Source of the DNA: Synechococcus sp. C9
Lineage (GTDB): Bacteria; Cyanobacteriota; Cyanobacteriia; Gloeomargaritales; Gloeomargaritaceae
DNA length: 64,000 nucleotides
NCBI RefSeq assembly: GCF_022984075.1
Contig: NZ_JALAAD010000001.1
Span: forward strand, 620,001-684,000
Reading direction: 5' to 3'
The translations under genes and the position numbers were made by a program. The notes beneath the pieces were generated by a model. It searched no databases, was not told where the DNA came from, and worked only from the letters and a program-made list of their open reading frames with translations. Every line of letters starts with the position of its first letter. Position 1 is the stretch's first letter. Positions 51,572 through 59,109 of this stretch are shown here, piece by piece.

Positions 51572-51701
51572 AAACTATAGCAATCCTACTTGATTTACAT
51601 TAGCTTGCGTGCCGTAGGCATACAAAAAGTTTCCAGAACCAAGGACGGGGGCGGTGCCCCTGCGACTCCTGTTCTAAACTCATTTAGGATTGCTATAGTT
51701 T
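51572..51701. repeat. Complete 130-bp MITE-like element with 17-bp perfect inverted ends
   Basis: The ends are AAACTATAGCAATCCTA (51572-51588) and TAGGATTGCTATAGTTT (51685-51701), perfect inverted repeats of 17 bp. The left interior (TTTACATTAGCTTGCGTGCC) matches 6611-6671. The right interior (CAAGGACGGGGGCGGTGCCC) is the dispersed core on the opposite strand. There is no ORF, so any movement would need a transposase elsewhere. It is immediately upstream of the four-gene island. Confidence 0.8.
51636..51700 (+). repeat. Right 65-bp direct repeat of the island
   Basis: This segment is the direct copy of 46436-46500. Both run from GAACCAAG through CGGGGGCGGTGCCCCTGCGA to TTAGGATTGCTATAGTT, with a few substitutions and compensating single-base shifts. 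The two copies are offset by exactly 5200 bp. Confidence 0.8.
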
Positions 51702-51790
51702 CAAATAAGTTTGCGACAGACGAAGTAAAAGGGATAGAGATTCATGGGTCTTTGTGAGTTAGACATATCGAATTTGATGATTTCATTTCC

Positions 51791-51822
51791 AAAAAATAAG
51801 CTCCCCAGTTGCCCAGGGAGCC
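51791..51822 (-). terminator. Rho-independent-type terminator
   Basis: On the minus strand, a GGCTCCC...GGGAGC stem (GCTCCC 51800-51805 with GGGAGC 51816-51821) is followed by TTATTTTTT. It lies 28 bp beyond the stop of the exported protein gene at 51850-52398 and should end that transcript. Confidence 0.7.
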
Positions 51823-51849
51823 ACGCAAGTTTAGAACTAAAAACCCAAT

Positions 51850-52398
51850 TTAGCCGGGGCAGACGGGAATGTTGTTGGCATTCAACTGCACCTTGCCCGG
51901 GTCGCCATTGATTTGGATGGGCACTTCTTCCTTACCCACTTGCCGGAACATCACCCCCCGTTGCTTGGAGCAGGTGCTGATGGTGCTCGCCCACTTTTTC
52001 AGCAGGTCGTTGAAGTTCTTCTGGTGGGCAGGGATGTCGTCCAGGTTTTGCACCCCATCCCCAGTGTAATCCCGGAAGGGAGGGATTTTGAACTTGTCAC
52101 TCACCGGGGTAGCAGAGGTACCACTGACTTTCTTGATGCCAATTTTGAACGGCTCCATGCTCCGCTCGATGGCGAAGGGATGCTCGTAGTAGGAGGGCTT
52201 GGGAAACTGAATCGTGGTTGTGGGCTGATTCCACAGGTAGGGCTTGGTAAAGGGAGGCCAAGCTTCAGATTTAGCCGCCGTGGTGGTCATCACCGGGGGT
52301 TCGTACAGTTTCGGGGCGGGTTGGGCACTCGCCGGAGCCATTGCCGCCGCCAGCACCGTGCCAGCTACGGACAAGGAAAATAACATTTGGGGACGCAT
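51850..52398 (-). CDS. Exported protein with calcium-loop motif (long paralogue)
   Basis: I do not recognise a family for this 182-residue protein. It has a signal peptide (MRPQMLFSLSVAGTVLAAAM, cleavage at PASAQ). A Pro- and Tyr-rich linker follows, and then FRDYTGDGVQNLDDIPAHQ (about residues 108-126), in which D-x-T-G-D-G-x-x-N-x-x-D resembles an EF-hand or thrombospondin-type-3 calcium loop. The tail has two Cys (CSKQRG, IPVCPG) that could form a disulphide. A ribosome-binding GGAG at 8 nt supports the ATG at 52398 over the ATG at 52404, matching the paralogue 450 bp upstream. That paralogue shares residues 96-140 almost identically. A terminator follows. Confidence 0.75.
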   Translation of the reverse strand: MRPQMLFSLSVAGTVLAAAMAPASAQPAPKLYEPPVMTTTAAKSEAWPPFTKPYLWNQPTTTIQFPKPSYYEHPFAIERSMEPFKIGIKKVSGTSATPVSDKFKIPPFRDYTGDGVQNLDDIPAHQKNFNDLLKKWASTISTCSKQRGVMFRQVGKEEVPIQINGDPGKVQLNANNIPVCPG

Positions 52399-52597
52399 AG
52401 CCATAACTCCTCAACAGTTAAACGATTTGATGCGATGAAGCCAAAATCCACCACAAAAATTTGTGGCGAAGTTAACCAAATTTTAGCAGGAAATACCCAG
52501 GATTTGGCTAACGGATTCCCAACTTTAACCTGGTGATAACCTGGGGCTGGGAAATTCCTTCTTGAGTGTGGCGAATCTCGTCCCAGAAGTCAAGGCT

Positions 52598-52849
52598 TTA
52601 GAGGGAGCCACCCGTACCGCTGATGCGTGCCGCCCATTGTTTCAGCAAGGTGTTGTAGTTTTTTTGGTGGGCAGGGATGTCGTCCAGGTTTTGCACCCCA
52701 TCCCCGGTGTAGTCCCGGAAGGGGGGGATTTTGAACTGATCGGTGATGGGGGTATTGCTGGTGGTGACTTTGGCGGGGGTTTGCGCTAGGGCGGGAGCCG
52801 TCAGAGCGGTGAGGCATAGGGTGGTCAGCATCCAAAGGTGGGGACGCAT
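52598..52849 (-). CDS. Exported protein with calcium-loop motif (short paralogue)
   Basis: The 83-residue protein consists of a signal peptide (MRPHLWMLTTLCLTALTAPA, cleavage near LAQ) and a single conserved module. That module is FKIPPFRDYTGDGVQNLDDI, followed by PAHQKNYNTLLKQWAARISG. It has no Pro/Tyr linker or C-terminal Cys region, unlike the longer neighbour at 51850-52398, to which it is nearly identical over the loop. The same GGAG, then 8 nt, then ATGCG arrangement at both starts shows that the two genes, leaders included, arose by duplication. The likely role is periplasmic or extracellular calcium-dependent binding (inference from the loop only). Confidence 0.65.
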   Translation of the reverse strand: MRPHLWMLTTLCLTALTAPALAQTPAKVTTSNTPITDQFKIPPFRDYTGDGVQNLDDIPAHQKNYNTLLKQWAARISGTGGSL

Positions 52850-52908
52850 GGGGCAACTCCTCAAAAATGGGGTGAAAAGGCTGGGGAATGCCCTATTTTA
52901 TCCCTGGC

Positions 52909-54609
52909 TCACCCCTGGATCAAGCGGCGGGCGGTTTCCACCAGCCAACGGCTACTTTGGGCGAGGAGGGAGGGTTCGGGGTCAGGGGGCATGGGGGTGA
53001 GGATTTCCGTGTCGGGGGTGTCGGGGATGGACACCTGTTCCAGGGCTTTGAGGACATCGCTGGTTTTGGCGTAGCGTTCCCAGGTCTGTTCGCATACCAT
53101 CTTGTCAAGTACCTGAGCGAGGTCTGCCGGTACGTCCGGGCGGTGGTCTCGCCAGCGCAGTTGCCCCGTACCGTCCTGGGCTTGCCATTGGCTGGGGGGT
53201 AAACCGGTCAGGGCTTGGATGGCGATGATGCCGACGGCGTAGATGTCACTGCTGAACCGGGGGCGACCCGCATATTGCTCGCTGGGGGCATACCCCCGGG
53301 TACCGACGGCGATGGTTTCCTGTTTTTGGTTGGCACCCCGGCATTGTTTCACGGAGCCAAAGTCAATCAGGACGAGTTTGCGATCCCGGCGGCGGCGGAT
53401 GATATTGTCCGGTTTCAAATCCCGATGGATCACCTGATGATGATGCACAAAGGCGAGGATATTGAGAATTTCTTGGATAAGTTGGATCACCCGCTGGGGA
53501 TGGCAGGGGGCGGTTTGCGCCAGTTCCTCGCTCAGCAGTTGACCGTCAATGTACTCCTGCACCAGGTAAAAATCCTCGTCCTGCTCAAAATACGCCAGCA
53601 GGGCAGGGATTTGGTCGTGTTTGCCCAGCACTTCCAGGGTTTCCGCTTCGGCTCGAAACAGACGGCGGGCCACGTCCATGCGGGTGGGGTTGTCCCGGGC
53701 GGGTTGGAGTTGTTTGACCACACAGGCGGGGGTGCCGGGGCGTTGCAGGTCTTCGGCTAGGTAGGTGTGCCCAAACCCACCGGTGCCCAGGGTGCGTAAA
53801 ATCCGATACCGTCCGCCCAAATACCGATCCAAATTCACCCGCAGGCGTTCTTCCTGGAGTTTGTCGGCGTGGGCGCGGGCATTGCTGATCGCCAGGGCGG
53901 CTTGGGCGGCAAGTGCCATCAATCGCTTCAGGTGGCTGGCGGTGTACTCCACCGGGGTCTCGCTGGTGACGTTGATCACCCCAAGCACCCCGGCTTTGGT
54001 GGTTAGAGGGGCACACATCAGGGCATGGATGGGGATCAAACCGGGCACAAACCGGGCATCTTGGCTGACATCGTTGACAATTTCCGCCCGCCCCGTCTGG
54101 AACACATGACCGGCAATCCCCATCCCCGGCGGGAAATAGGTCTGCTCAACCGGGGGACCATAACTGCTGACCACCTCTAAGACCTGCGTATGGGGATTGT
54201 AGAGCATCAAACAGCCCTGGGTGCCCCCCAACAGGGCTTGGGTTTCCCCGATCACCAAATCCGCCAGGGCTTGCAAATCCAGGGTGGCGTGCATTTTTTC
54301 CGCCAAATCATAGAGCAGATTCACCTCCCGGTAGCGGTCGAGGGTCTCCTGCGCCAGGGTGCGCTTGGCTTGTTCCTGGTTGACAACGTACTGCAACCAC
54401 CGAGCCAGGAAGGTCGCCTGGGAACCGTACACCCAGCCCAGAATTTCCCCTTCGTTGTGAATTTTTGCCGCCGTGCCGCCAGTTAAGGTGCCTGCGAGGA
54501 GATTGCCGCTGGCATCGGTCACACCCCACGCCTGCCCCTGGGTCATTTCCCCCAACAGTGCCGCCAATTCCGGCTGGTGGAGGAGTTTTTTGAGCTTGAC
54601 CTGCGTCAT
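52909..54609 (-). CDS. GAF-domain Ser/Thr protein kinase
   Basis: The 566-residue protein has an N-terminal segment (QAWGVTDASGNLLAGTLTGG) and a GAF sensor domain (about residues 100-245: LVIGETQALLGGTQGCLMLY, FPPGMGIAGHVFQTGRAEIV). A Hanks-type kinase domain follows (about 265-525). The kinase has the Gly loop LGTGGFGHTYLAED, the Lys in ACVVKQLQPA, the catalytic loop HRDLKPDNII and metal-binding DFGSVKQ. The activation segment ends in GTRGYAPSEQYAGRPRFSSD. The GAF ligand is unknown. It could phosphorylate FHA-binding partners such as the cyclase at 23.8 kb (inference). No partner gene is adjacent. Confidence 0.92.
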   Translation of the reverse strand: MTQVKLKKLLHQPELAALLGEMTQGQAWGVTDASGNLLAGTLTGGTAAKIHNEGEILGWVYGSQATFLARWLQYVVNQEQAKRTLAQETLDRYREVNLLYDLAEKMHATLDLQALADLVIGETQALLGGTQGCLMLYNPHTQVLEVVSSYGPPVEQTYFPPGMGIAGHVFQTGRAEIVNDVSQDARFVPGLIPIHALMCAPLTTKAGVLGVINVTSETPVEYTASHLKRLMALAAQAALAISNARAHADKLQEERLRVNLDRYLGGRYRILRTLGTGGFGHTYLAEDLQRPGTPACVVKQLQPARDNPTRMDVARRLFRAEAETLEVLGKHDQIPALLAYFEQDEDFYLVQEYIDGQLLSEELAQTAPCHPQRVIQLIQEILNILAFVHHHQVIHRDLKPDNIIRRRRDRKLVLIDFGSVKQCRGANQKQETIAVGTRGYAPSEQYAGRPRFSSDIYAVGIIAIQALTGLPPSQWQAQDGTGQLRWRDHRPDVPADLAQVLDKMVCEQTWERYAKTSDVLKALEQVSIPDTPDTEILTPMPPDPEPSLLAQSSRWLVETARRLIQG

Positions 54610-54741
54610 GGTGCGAACCGGATGCTTAAGCCCATCCTAGGGTAAATTTTATTATGTTTCATTGTTACAAATTGTCATAGTTTCGGCGGGGAGCCACCAG
54701 CCCCTAAAATGGGGAAAGCAATTCATACGGGAGCCGCACCA

Positions 54742-54996
54742 ATGTTTTATGGGTCAGCGATTGCCGGAGCTTCTGAAGTCACGGAAGCCAATCAGCGTTT
54801 GTTTCGTTATGAAGTGGTGGGGTTGCGCCAAAGTGACCAGAGCGACCGCCGTAATTTTCCCATCCGCAAAAGTGGCAGTGTGTTTCTTACGGTGCCCTAC
54901 AACCGCATGAATGAAGAAATGCGCCGCATCACCCGTTTGGGCGGCAAAATCGTGCGGATTGAAGCCCTGGGGAGTGCCAACGGTCAGCCGGGGTGA
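54742..54996 (+). CDS. cpcD: Phycobilisome rod-capping linker (CpcD-like)
   Basis: CpcD caps the outer end of phycocyanin rods and ends rod growth. The ATG at 54742, preceded by GGGAG, gives 84 residues, normal for CpcD. The pattern FRYEVVGLRQSDQSDRRNFP followed by IRKSGSVFLTVPYNRMNEEM and RITRLGGKIVRIEAL is the CpcD/ApcC linker domain; the opening MFYGSAIAG fits CpcD. It is coupled to cpcE by a GTGA overlap. No cpcB, cpcA or cpcC lies upstream, where a kinase gene is divergent instead, so the pair is detached from the usual cpc operon. Confidence 0.92.
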   Translation: MFYGSAIAGASEVTEANQRLFRYEVVGLRQSDQSDRRNFPIRKSGSVFLTVPYNRMNEEMRRITRLGGKIVRIEALGSANGQPG

Positions 54997-55760
54997 CGGT
55001 CGAGGAAGCGATTGCCCAACTCCAGTCCCCGGATGTGAGCCAGCGGTACTATGCCGCCTGGTGGTTGGGGCGGTTTCGGGTGAAAGCCGCAGTCCCGGCG
55101 TTGCTCCTTGCCTTGCAGGATGAATCGGACCGCACGGCATTGGGGGGCTACCCTCTGCGGCGGAATGCGGCACGTGCCCTGGGGCAGATTGGGGATCCGC
55201 AGGCAATTCCGGGGTTGCGCGCCTGTTTGCAGGTGGCGGATTTCCAGTTGCGGGGGGCGGCGGCGACGGCTTTGGGGCTGTTGGGGGCAGTACAGGTGAT
55301 TCCCGATTTGGTGGCATTGCTGACCGCTACGGGGATTCCTTCAGCTTTGGGTACGGAGGAATTGCCCCAACCCTATCCGGCGATTCTGCTGGCGTTGGGA
55401 CGCTTAAATGCCCAGTCAGCAATCCCCGCCATTCAACCGTTTCTTGCCCATTCTTTACCCAGAGTGCAGGGGGCGGCTCTCTGTACGATGTATGTACTGA
55501 CCCAGGACACCCAGTACATTGACCAGTTGTTGCAGGTGATCAACGGGGCGGACACCCGGTTACAGCGGGTGCTGTTGGGGGATTTGGGGGAAACGGGCTA
55601 TCTGCCAGTAGCGGCGGCGATGGCGCAAACTCAGGCGGAACCCAGTTTTAAGCTGATGGGTCTGCACCGACTGCTCAGTCAATGGTTAAGCACGCAGTCC
55701 CAACCGCTTGATTGGCAGGCGCTGGGGTCGGTGTTTGCCCTGATGGATGGGTTGCTTTAG
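54993..55760 (+). CDS. cpcE: CpcE-like phycocyanobilin lyase subunit (HEAT repeats)
   Basis: CpcE forms with CpcF the lyase that attaches phycocyanobilin to the phycocyanin alpha subunit. The 255-residue protein is built from HEAT-type repeats and has the CpcE opening QRYYAAWWLGRFRVKAAVPA. It continues with GYPLRRNAARALGQIGDPQA and the family's later blocks (QPYPAILLALGRLNAQSAIP, RLQRVLLGDLGETGYLPVAA). The start is GTG at 54993, overlapping the cpcD stop. cpcF, the expected next gene, is missing here; a redoxin gene converges instead with a 4-bp stop overlap. CpcF must be encoded elsewhere. Confidence 0.9.
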   Translation: MTVEEAIAQLQSPDVSQRYYAAWWLGRFRVKAAVPALLLALQDESDRTALGGYPLRRNAARALGQIGDPQAIPGLRACLQVADFQLRGAAATALGLLGAVQVIPDLVALLTATGIPSALGTEELPQPYPAILLALGRLNAQSAIPAIQPFLAHSLPRVQGAALCTMYVLTQDTQYIDQLLQVINGADTRLQRVLLGDLGETGYLPVAAAMAQTQAEPSFKLMGLHRLLSQWLSTQSQPLDWQALGSVFALMDGLL

Positions 55761-56350
55761 GCGGTTTTGTAATAATCCGGTTCGTTCCCCGGTTTCCATT
55801 TGATGTTGCACCCGATGCTCGCCCGTTGGTCGGTGGGGATGGGCTGACCGCTCAGCAGGGCATCAATGGCGGCACGTAGGTCTTTGCCGGTGACGGGAAT
55901 GGGCGGGTCGCTCTTGGGGCGGCTGTCGTCGAATTGCCCCCGGTACACCAATTTGCGCTCCCGGTCAAACAGGTAAAAATCCGGGGTGCAGGCGGCTTGG
56001 TAGGCTTTGGCAACCGCTTGGGTGGCGTCGTAGCACAAAGGAAACGTAAAACCCAATTCTTTCGCCATTTCTTTGAGAGATTCCGGGCTGTCGTCCGGGT
56101 ATTTTTCCGCATCGTTGGAACTAATCGCCACAATCCCCAAATCTTGATTTTGATAATCCCGTCCCAATTGCGCCAATTGGTCTTGAATGTGTTTCACGTA
56201 GGGGCAATGGCGGCAAATAAACATCACCAACAACCCAGTTTTACCCGCAAAGGTATCCAAACTAATCATGTTGCCAGTAACCACATCCGGCAGGTGAAAT
56301 GCCGGGGCGGGGGTGCCCAAATCAACCATGACTGAGGGGGTGCGTGCCAT
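55757..56350 (-). CDS. Thioredoxin-fold peroxiredoxin-like (redoxin) protein
   Basis: The 197-residue protein has the AhpC/TSA-redoxin opening PAPAFHLPDVVTGNMISLDT and a thioredoxin-type active site FICRHCPYVKHIQDQL (CxxC). It also has VAISSNDAEKYPDDSPESLK and the cis-Pro region ACTPDFYLFDRERKLVYRGQ. These features match the cyanobacterial TlpA-like thioredoxin-family proteins of cytoplasmic type, as no signal peptide is present. The role is disulphide exchange or peroxide handling. The third Cys in GCNIKWKPG near the C-terminus is conserved-looking. Its stop overlaps cpcE by 4 bp. Confidence 0.88.
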   Translation of the reverse strand: MARTPSVMVDLGTPAPAFHLPDVVTGNMISLDTFAGKTGLLVMFICRHCPYVKHIQDQLAQLGRDYQNQDLGIVAISSNDAEKYPDDSPESLKEMAKELGFTFPLCYDATQAVAKAYQAACTPDFYLFDRERKLVYRGQFDDSRPKSDPPIPVTGKDLRAAIDALLSGQPIPTDQRASIGCNIKWKPGNEPDYYKTA

Positions 56351-56391
56351 AATCCCAACTCCTAAACCCGATGGTTTTGCGCTTGCCTTTA

Positions 56392-57285
56392 TTATGCCGG
56401 TTCGGGGGACGGGACGCTAGGACGTTGCAAAGGAAACCCTAGGGCTTCCCGCTGTTGTACATACAGTTGGGCGACCTGGCGAGCCAGCTGGCGAATCCGA
56501 CCAATGTAACGGGTGCGTTCGGTGACAGCAATCACCCCCCGGGCTTCCAGCAAATTAAACGTGTGGGAGCATTTCAAAACGTAATCCAAGGTGGGGGTGA
56601 CGAGTTTTTGGCTAAGTAATTGTTGGGCTTCTTTTTCGTAGAGGGTGAACAATTGAAATAAAATATGGGGGTCAGCGGCTTGGAAATTGTAGGTGCATTG
56701 TTCGATTTCATTTTGCAGATAAATTTCCCCATAAGTTACCTGGTCATTCCAGCGAATATCGGTGATTTTATCCACATTTTGCAGATACATTGCCAGCCGT
56801 TCCAACCCATAGGTAATTTCAATGGCGACCGGATGGCAATCCAAACTGCCACACTGCTGAAAGTAGGTAAATTGGGTGATTTCCATGCCGTCTAACCAAA
56901 CTTCCCAACCCACGCCCCAAGCGCCCAGGGTGGGGGATTCCCAGTTATCTTCCACAAAACGAATGTCGTGTTCTTCGGGGGCAATGCCCAAACAACGCAG
57001 GGATTCCAAATAGGTTTCTTGAATGCCCGGTGGTGAAGGTTTAATTAACACCTGATATTGAAAATAATGCTGAAAGCGGTTGGGATTTTCCCCGTAACGC
57101 CCATCCCCCGGACGACGACAGGGTTCCACATACGCCACCGCCCAGGGTTCCGCACCCAACGCCCGCAAAAACGTGTGGGGACTCATGGTGCCCGCCCCTT
57201 TTTCCACATCGTAGGGCTGGAGAATCACACACCCCTGCGCCGCCCAAAATTGGTGCAATGCCGCCTGTAGTTCCTGAAAATTCAC
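56392..57285 (-). CDS. glyQ: Glycyl-tRNA synthetase alpha subunit
   Basis: GlyQ is the catalytic subunit of the tetrameric bacterial glycyl-tRNA synthetase. The GTG at 57285 ([20 protein letters not shown]) gives 297 residues, normal for GlyQ; the longer frame adds non-conserved sequence across the divergent promoter region. Typical blocks are [40 protein letters not shown] and [12 protein letters not shown]-type ([17 protein letters not shown]), with [14 protein letters not shown]. glyS is not adjacent, as is common in cyanobacteria. Confidence 0.96.
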   Translation of the reverse strand: MNFQELQAALHQFWAAQGCVILQPYDVEKGAGTMSPHTFLRALGAEPWAVAYVEPCRRPGDGRYGENPNRFQHYFQYQVLIKPSPPGIQETYLESLRCLGIAPEEHDIRFVEDNWESPTLGAWGVGWEVWLDGMEITQFTYFQQCGSLDCHPVAIEITYGLERLAMYLQNVDKITDIRWNDQVTYGEIYLQNEIEQCTYNFQAADPHILFQLFTLYEKEAQQLLSQKLVTPTLDYVLKCSHTFNLLEARGVIAVTERTRYIGRIRQLARQVAQLYVQQREALGFPLQRPSVPSPEPA

Positions 57286-57344
57286 CTGCTCACCCCGTAA
57301 CCGTCTTGTGTCTATACTGAAGGCTTGAGGGTTCCCGTGACAAG

Positions 57345-58664
57345 ATGACCCACCCGAAATTACTGGTTTTGGATGACGACCCCACCGGCTCCCAGACGGT
57401 GCATGGCTGTTTGCTCCTCCTGCGTTGGGATGTGGACACGTTGCGCCTGGCACTGGCGGACGCATCACCCCTATTGTTTATCCTGGGCAATACCCGTGCC
57501 CGAACGCCTGCGGAAGCCGCCCAAATTACCCGGGAAATTTGCCAAAATCTCCGGCAGGTGGTGGGGGAAGATTTATTAAAAAATTACCTGGTCATCAGCC
57601 GTTCGGATTCCACGTTGCGTGGGCATTATCCCCTAGAAATTGACGTGATCAATCAGGAATTAGGCGGGTTTGATGCCCATTTGCTCATTCCGGCGTTTAT
57701 CGAAGGGGGCAGAATCACCCGGGACAGTGTGCATTATTTAATTGTGCAGGGAACGCCCGTGCCGGTGGATCAAACGGAATTTGCTAAAGATTCGGTATTC
57801 GGGTATCGCTCTGCCTATTTACCGGCTTATGTGGAAGAAAAAACCGGCGGTAAGATTCTGAGTAACAATGTGGTGCGTTTTACTTTGGATAAAATCCGTT
57901 CCGGCTGTGATGAATTGTTACTGAGTTTGCACAATAATGCCTGTGGGGTGGTGGATGCGGTGACCCAGGAGGACTTAAATTTATTTGCCCAAGCCCTCTA
58001 TCGCACCCATGCCCAGGGCAAACGGTTTCTCTTGCGTTCTGCCGCCGGAATTATCAGTGCCTTAGCCCAATTGCCCCCCCAACCCGTCGCCCCGGAATTG
58101 ATGTCGAATTATGTCCGAGGCACTTTACCCGGCGTGGTGATTGTGGGTTCCCATGTGCAGTTGTCCACCCGGCAGGTTCAGCATTTATTGCAACAGGAAT
58201 ATGTGCGGGGGATTGAATTAGCGATTACCCAATTACTCCAGGGCAAAACCCCTTTAGAAGTGGTCGAAATTGCCGTTGAATTAATTAACCAAACCCTGAA
58301 TCAAGGTTTAATTCCTGTCATTTATACGCCCCGTGAGGAATTGCAATTTCCTGATACCCAAACCCGCTTAAATTTCGGTCGGCAGGTGGCACAGGTGACC
58401 TCCCTATTGGTGCATCATTTGCCCGCAGAAATTGGCTTTCTGGTCAGCAAGGGGGGGATTACATCCAACGAAATTCTCAGTCACGGGTTGGATTTAACTG
58501 CCGTGCGCTTACTTGGGCAAATTGCGCCGGGAATTAATGTAATTCGCACCCCCAAGGATCACCCCCAATTCCCCAATTTACCCGTGGTGATCGTACCGGG
58601 CAATGTGGGGGACGAGGCAATTTTAACCACGATTGTCCAGCGGTTAAACCCCCGGCAAACCTAA
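57345..58664 (+). CDS. Four-carbon acid sugar kinase-family protein (DUF1537)
   Basis: The family (OtnK/DtnK-like) phosphorylates four-carbon sugar acids such as D-threonate or erythronate; the substrate here is unknown. The 439-residue protein starts at the conserved [15 protein letters not shown]. It contains [17 protein letters not shown] and [20 protein letters not shown]. The C-terminal nucleotide-binding domain has [29 protein letters not shown] and [18 protein letters not shown]. It is divergent from glyQ with a 59-bp gap. Its 3' end overlaps the convergent ybaB by 21 bp. Confidence 0.85.
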   Translation: MTHPKLLVLDDDPTGSQTVHGCLLLLRWDVDTLRLALADASPLLFILGNTRARTPAEAAQITREICQNLRQVVGEDLLKNYLVISRSDSTLRGHYPLEIDVINQELGGFDAHLLIPAFIEGGRITRDSVHYLIVQGTPVPVDQTEFAKDSVFGYRSAYLPAYVEEKTGGKILSNNVVRFTLDKIRSGCDELLLSLHNNACGVVDAVTQEDLNLFAQALYRTHAQGKRFLLRSAAGIISALAQLPPQPVAPELMSNYVRGTLPGVVIVGSHVQLSTRQVQHLLQQEYVRGIELAITQLLQGKTPLEVVEIAVELINQTLNQGLIPVIYTPREELQFPDTQTRLNFGRQVAQVTSLLVHHLPAEIGFLVSKGGITSNEILSHGLDLTAVRLLGQIAPGINVIRTPKDHPQFPNLPVVIVPGNVGDEAILTTIVQRLNPRQT

Positions 58665-58988
58665 GCCCCCCGTGAGGTCGTCCATTTTTTGCTTCATCGT
58701 GGCGGTGGACTCATCGTAAGCCGCCTTGAGTGCCGTAAACACCAATTCCGACAGTTCCCCAGCCCCTTTTTCCAGTGCCGCTGGCGCAATCTCGACCCGC
58801 CGGGGTTCCTGGTTGCCGCTCAGCACCACCTTGACCGCCCCTTCGGCTGCTTCCCCGACGATTTCCATGCTGTCCAATTCCTGTTGCATCTGGATGGCGC
58901 CCTCTTGCACCTGTTGCGCCTTTTTGATGGCATCGGCAAATTCCTTCATCTTGCCCAGCCCGAACCCGAACCCTTTCCCCTGAGTCAT
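58644..58988 (-). CDS. YbaB/EbfC nucleoid-associated protein
   Basis: YbaB/EbfC proteins are small DNA-binding dimers linked to nucleoid structure. The ATG at 58988 gives 114 residues. The sequence [20 protein letters not shown] leads into a central beta part ([20 protein letters not shown]). The C-terminal helix is [20 protein letters not shown]. This is the typical EbfC layout, with an N-terminal Gly-rich extension (GKGFGFGLG). An ATG at 59012 would add eight residues. It overlaps the four-carbon acid sugar kinase-like gene by 21 bp and is divergent from secA across about 120 bp. Confidence 0.92.
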   Translation of the reverse strand: MTQGKGFGFGLGKMKEFADAIKKAQQVQEGAIQMQQELDSMEIVGEAAEGAVKVVLSGNQEPRRVEIAPAALEKGAGELSELVFTALKAAYDESTATMKQKMDDLTGGLGLPGV

Positions 58989-59109
58989 GTGTCCAAATGC
59001 CTCCACGTTCAAATGCTTTCAGACTACCACACTCGCCCCCCCAATGCGCCCATCCGCCAGTGCTAGGATAAATAATGCCCATTCCTATCCCTCTGTTGGT
59101 CGCACATCC

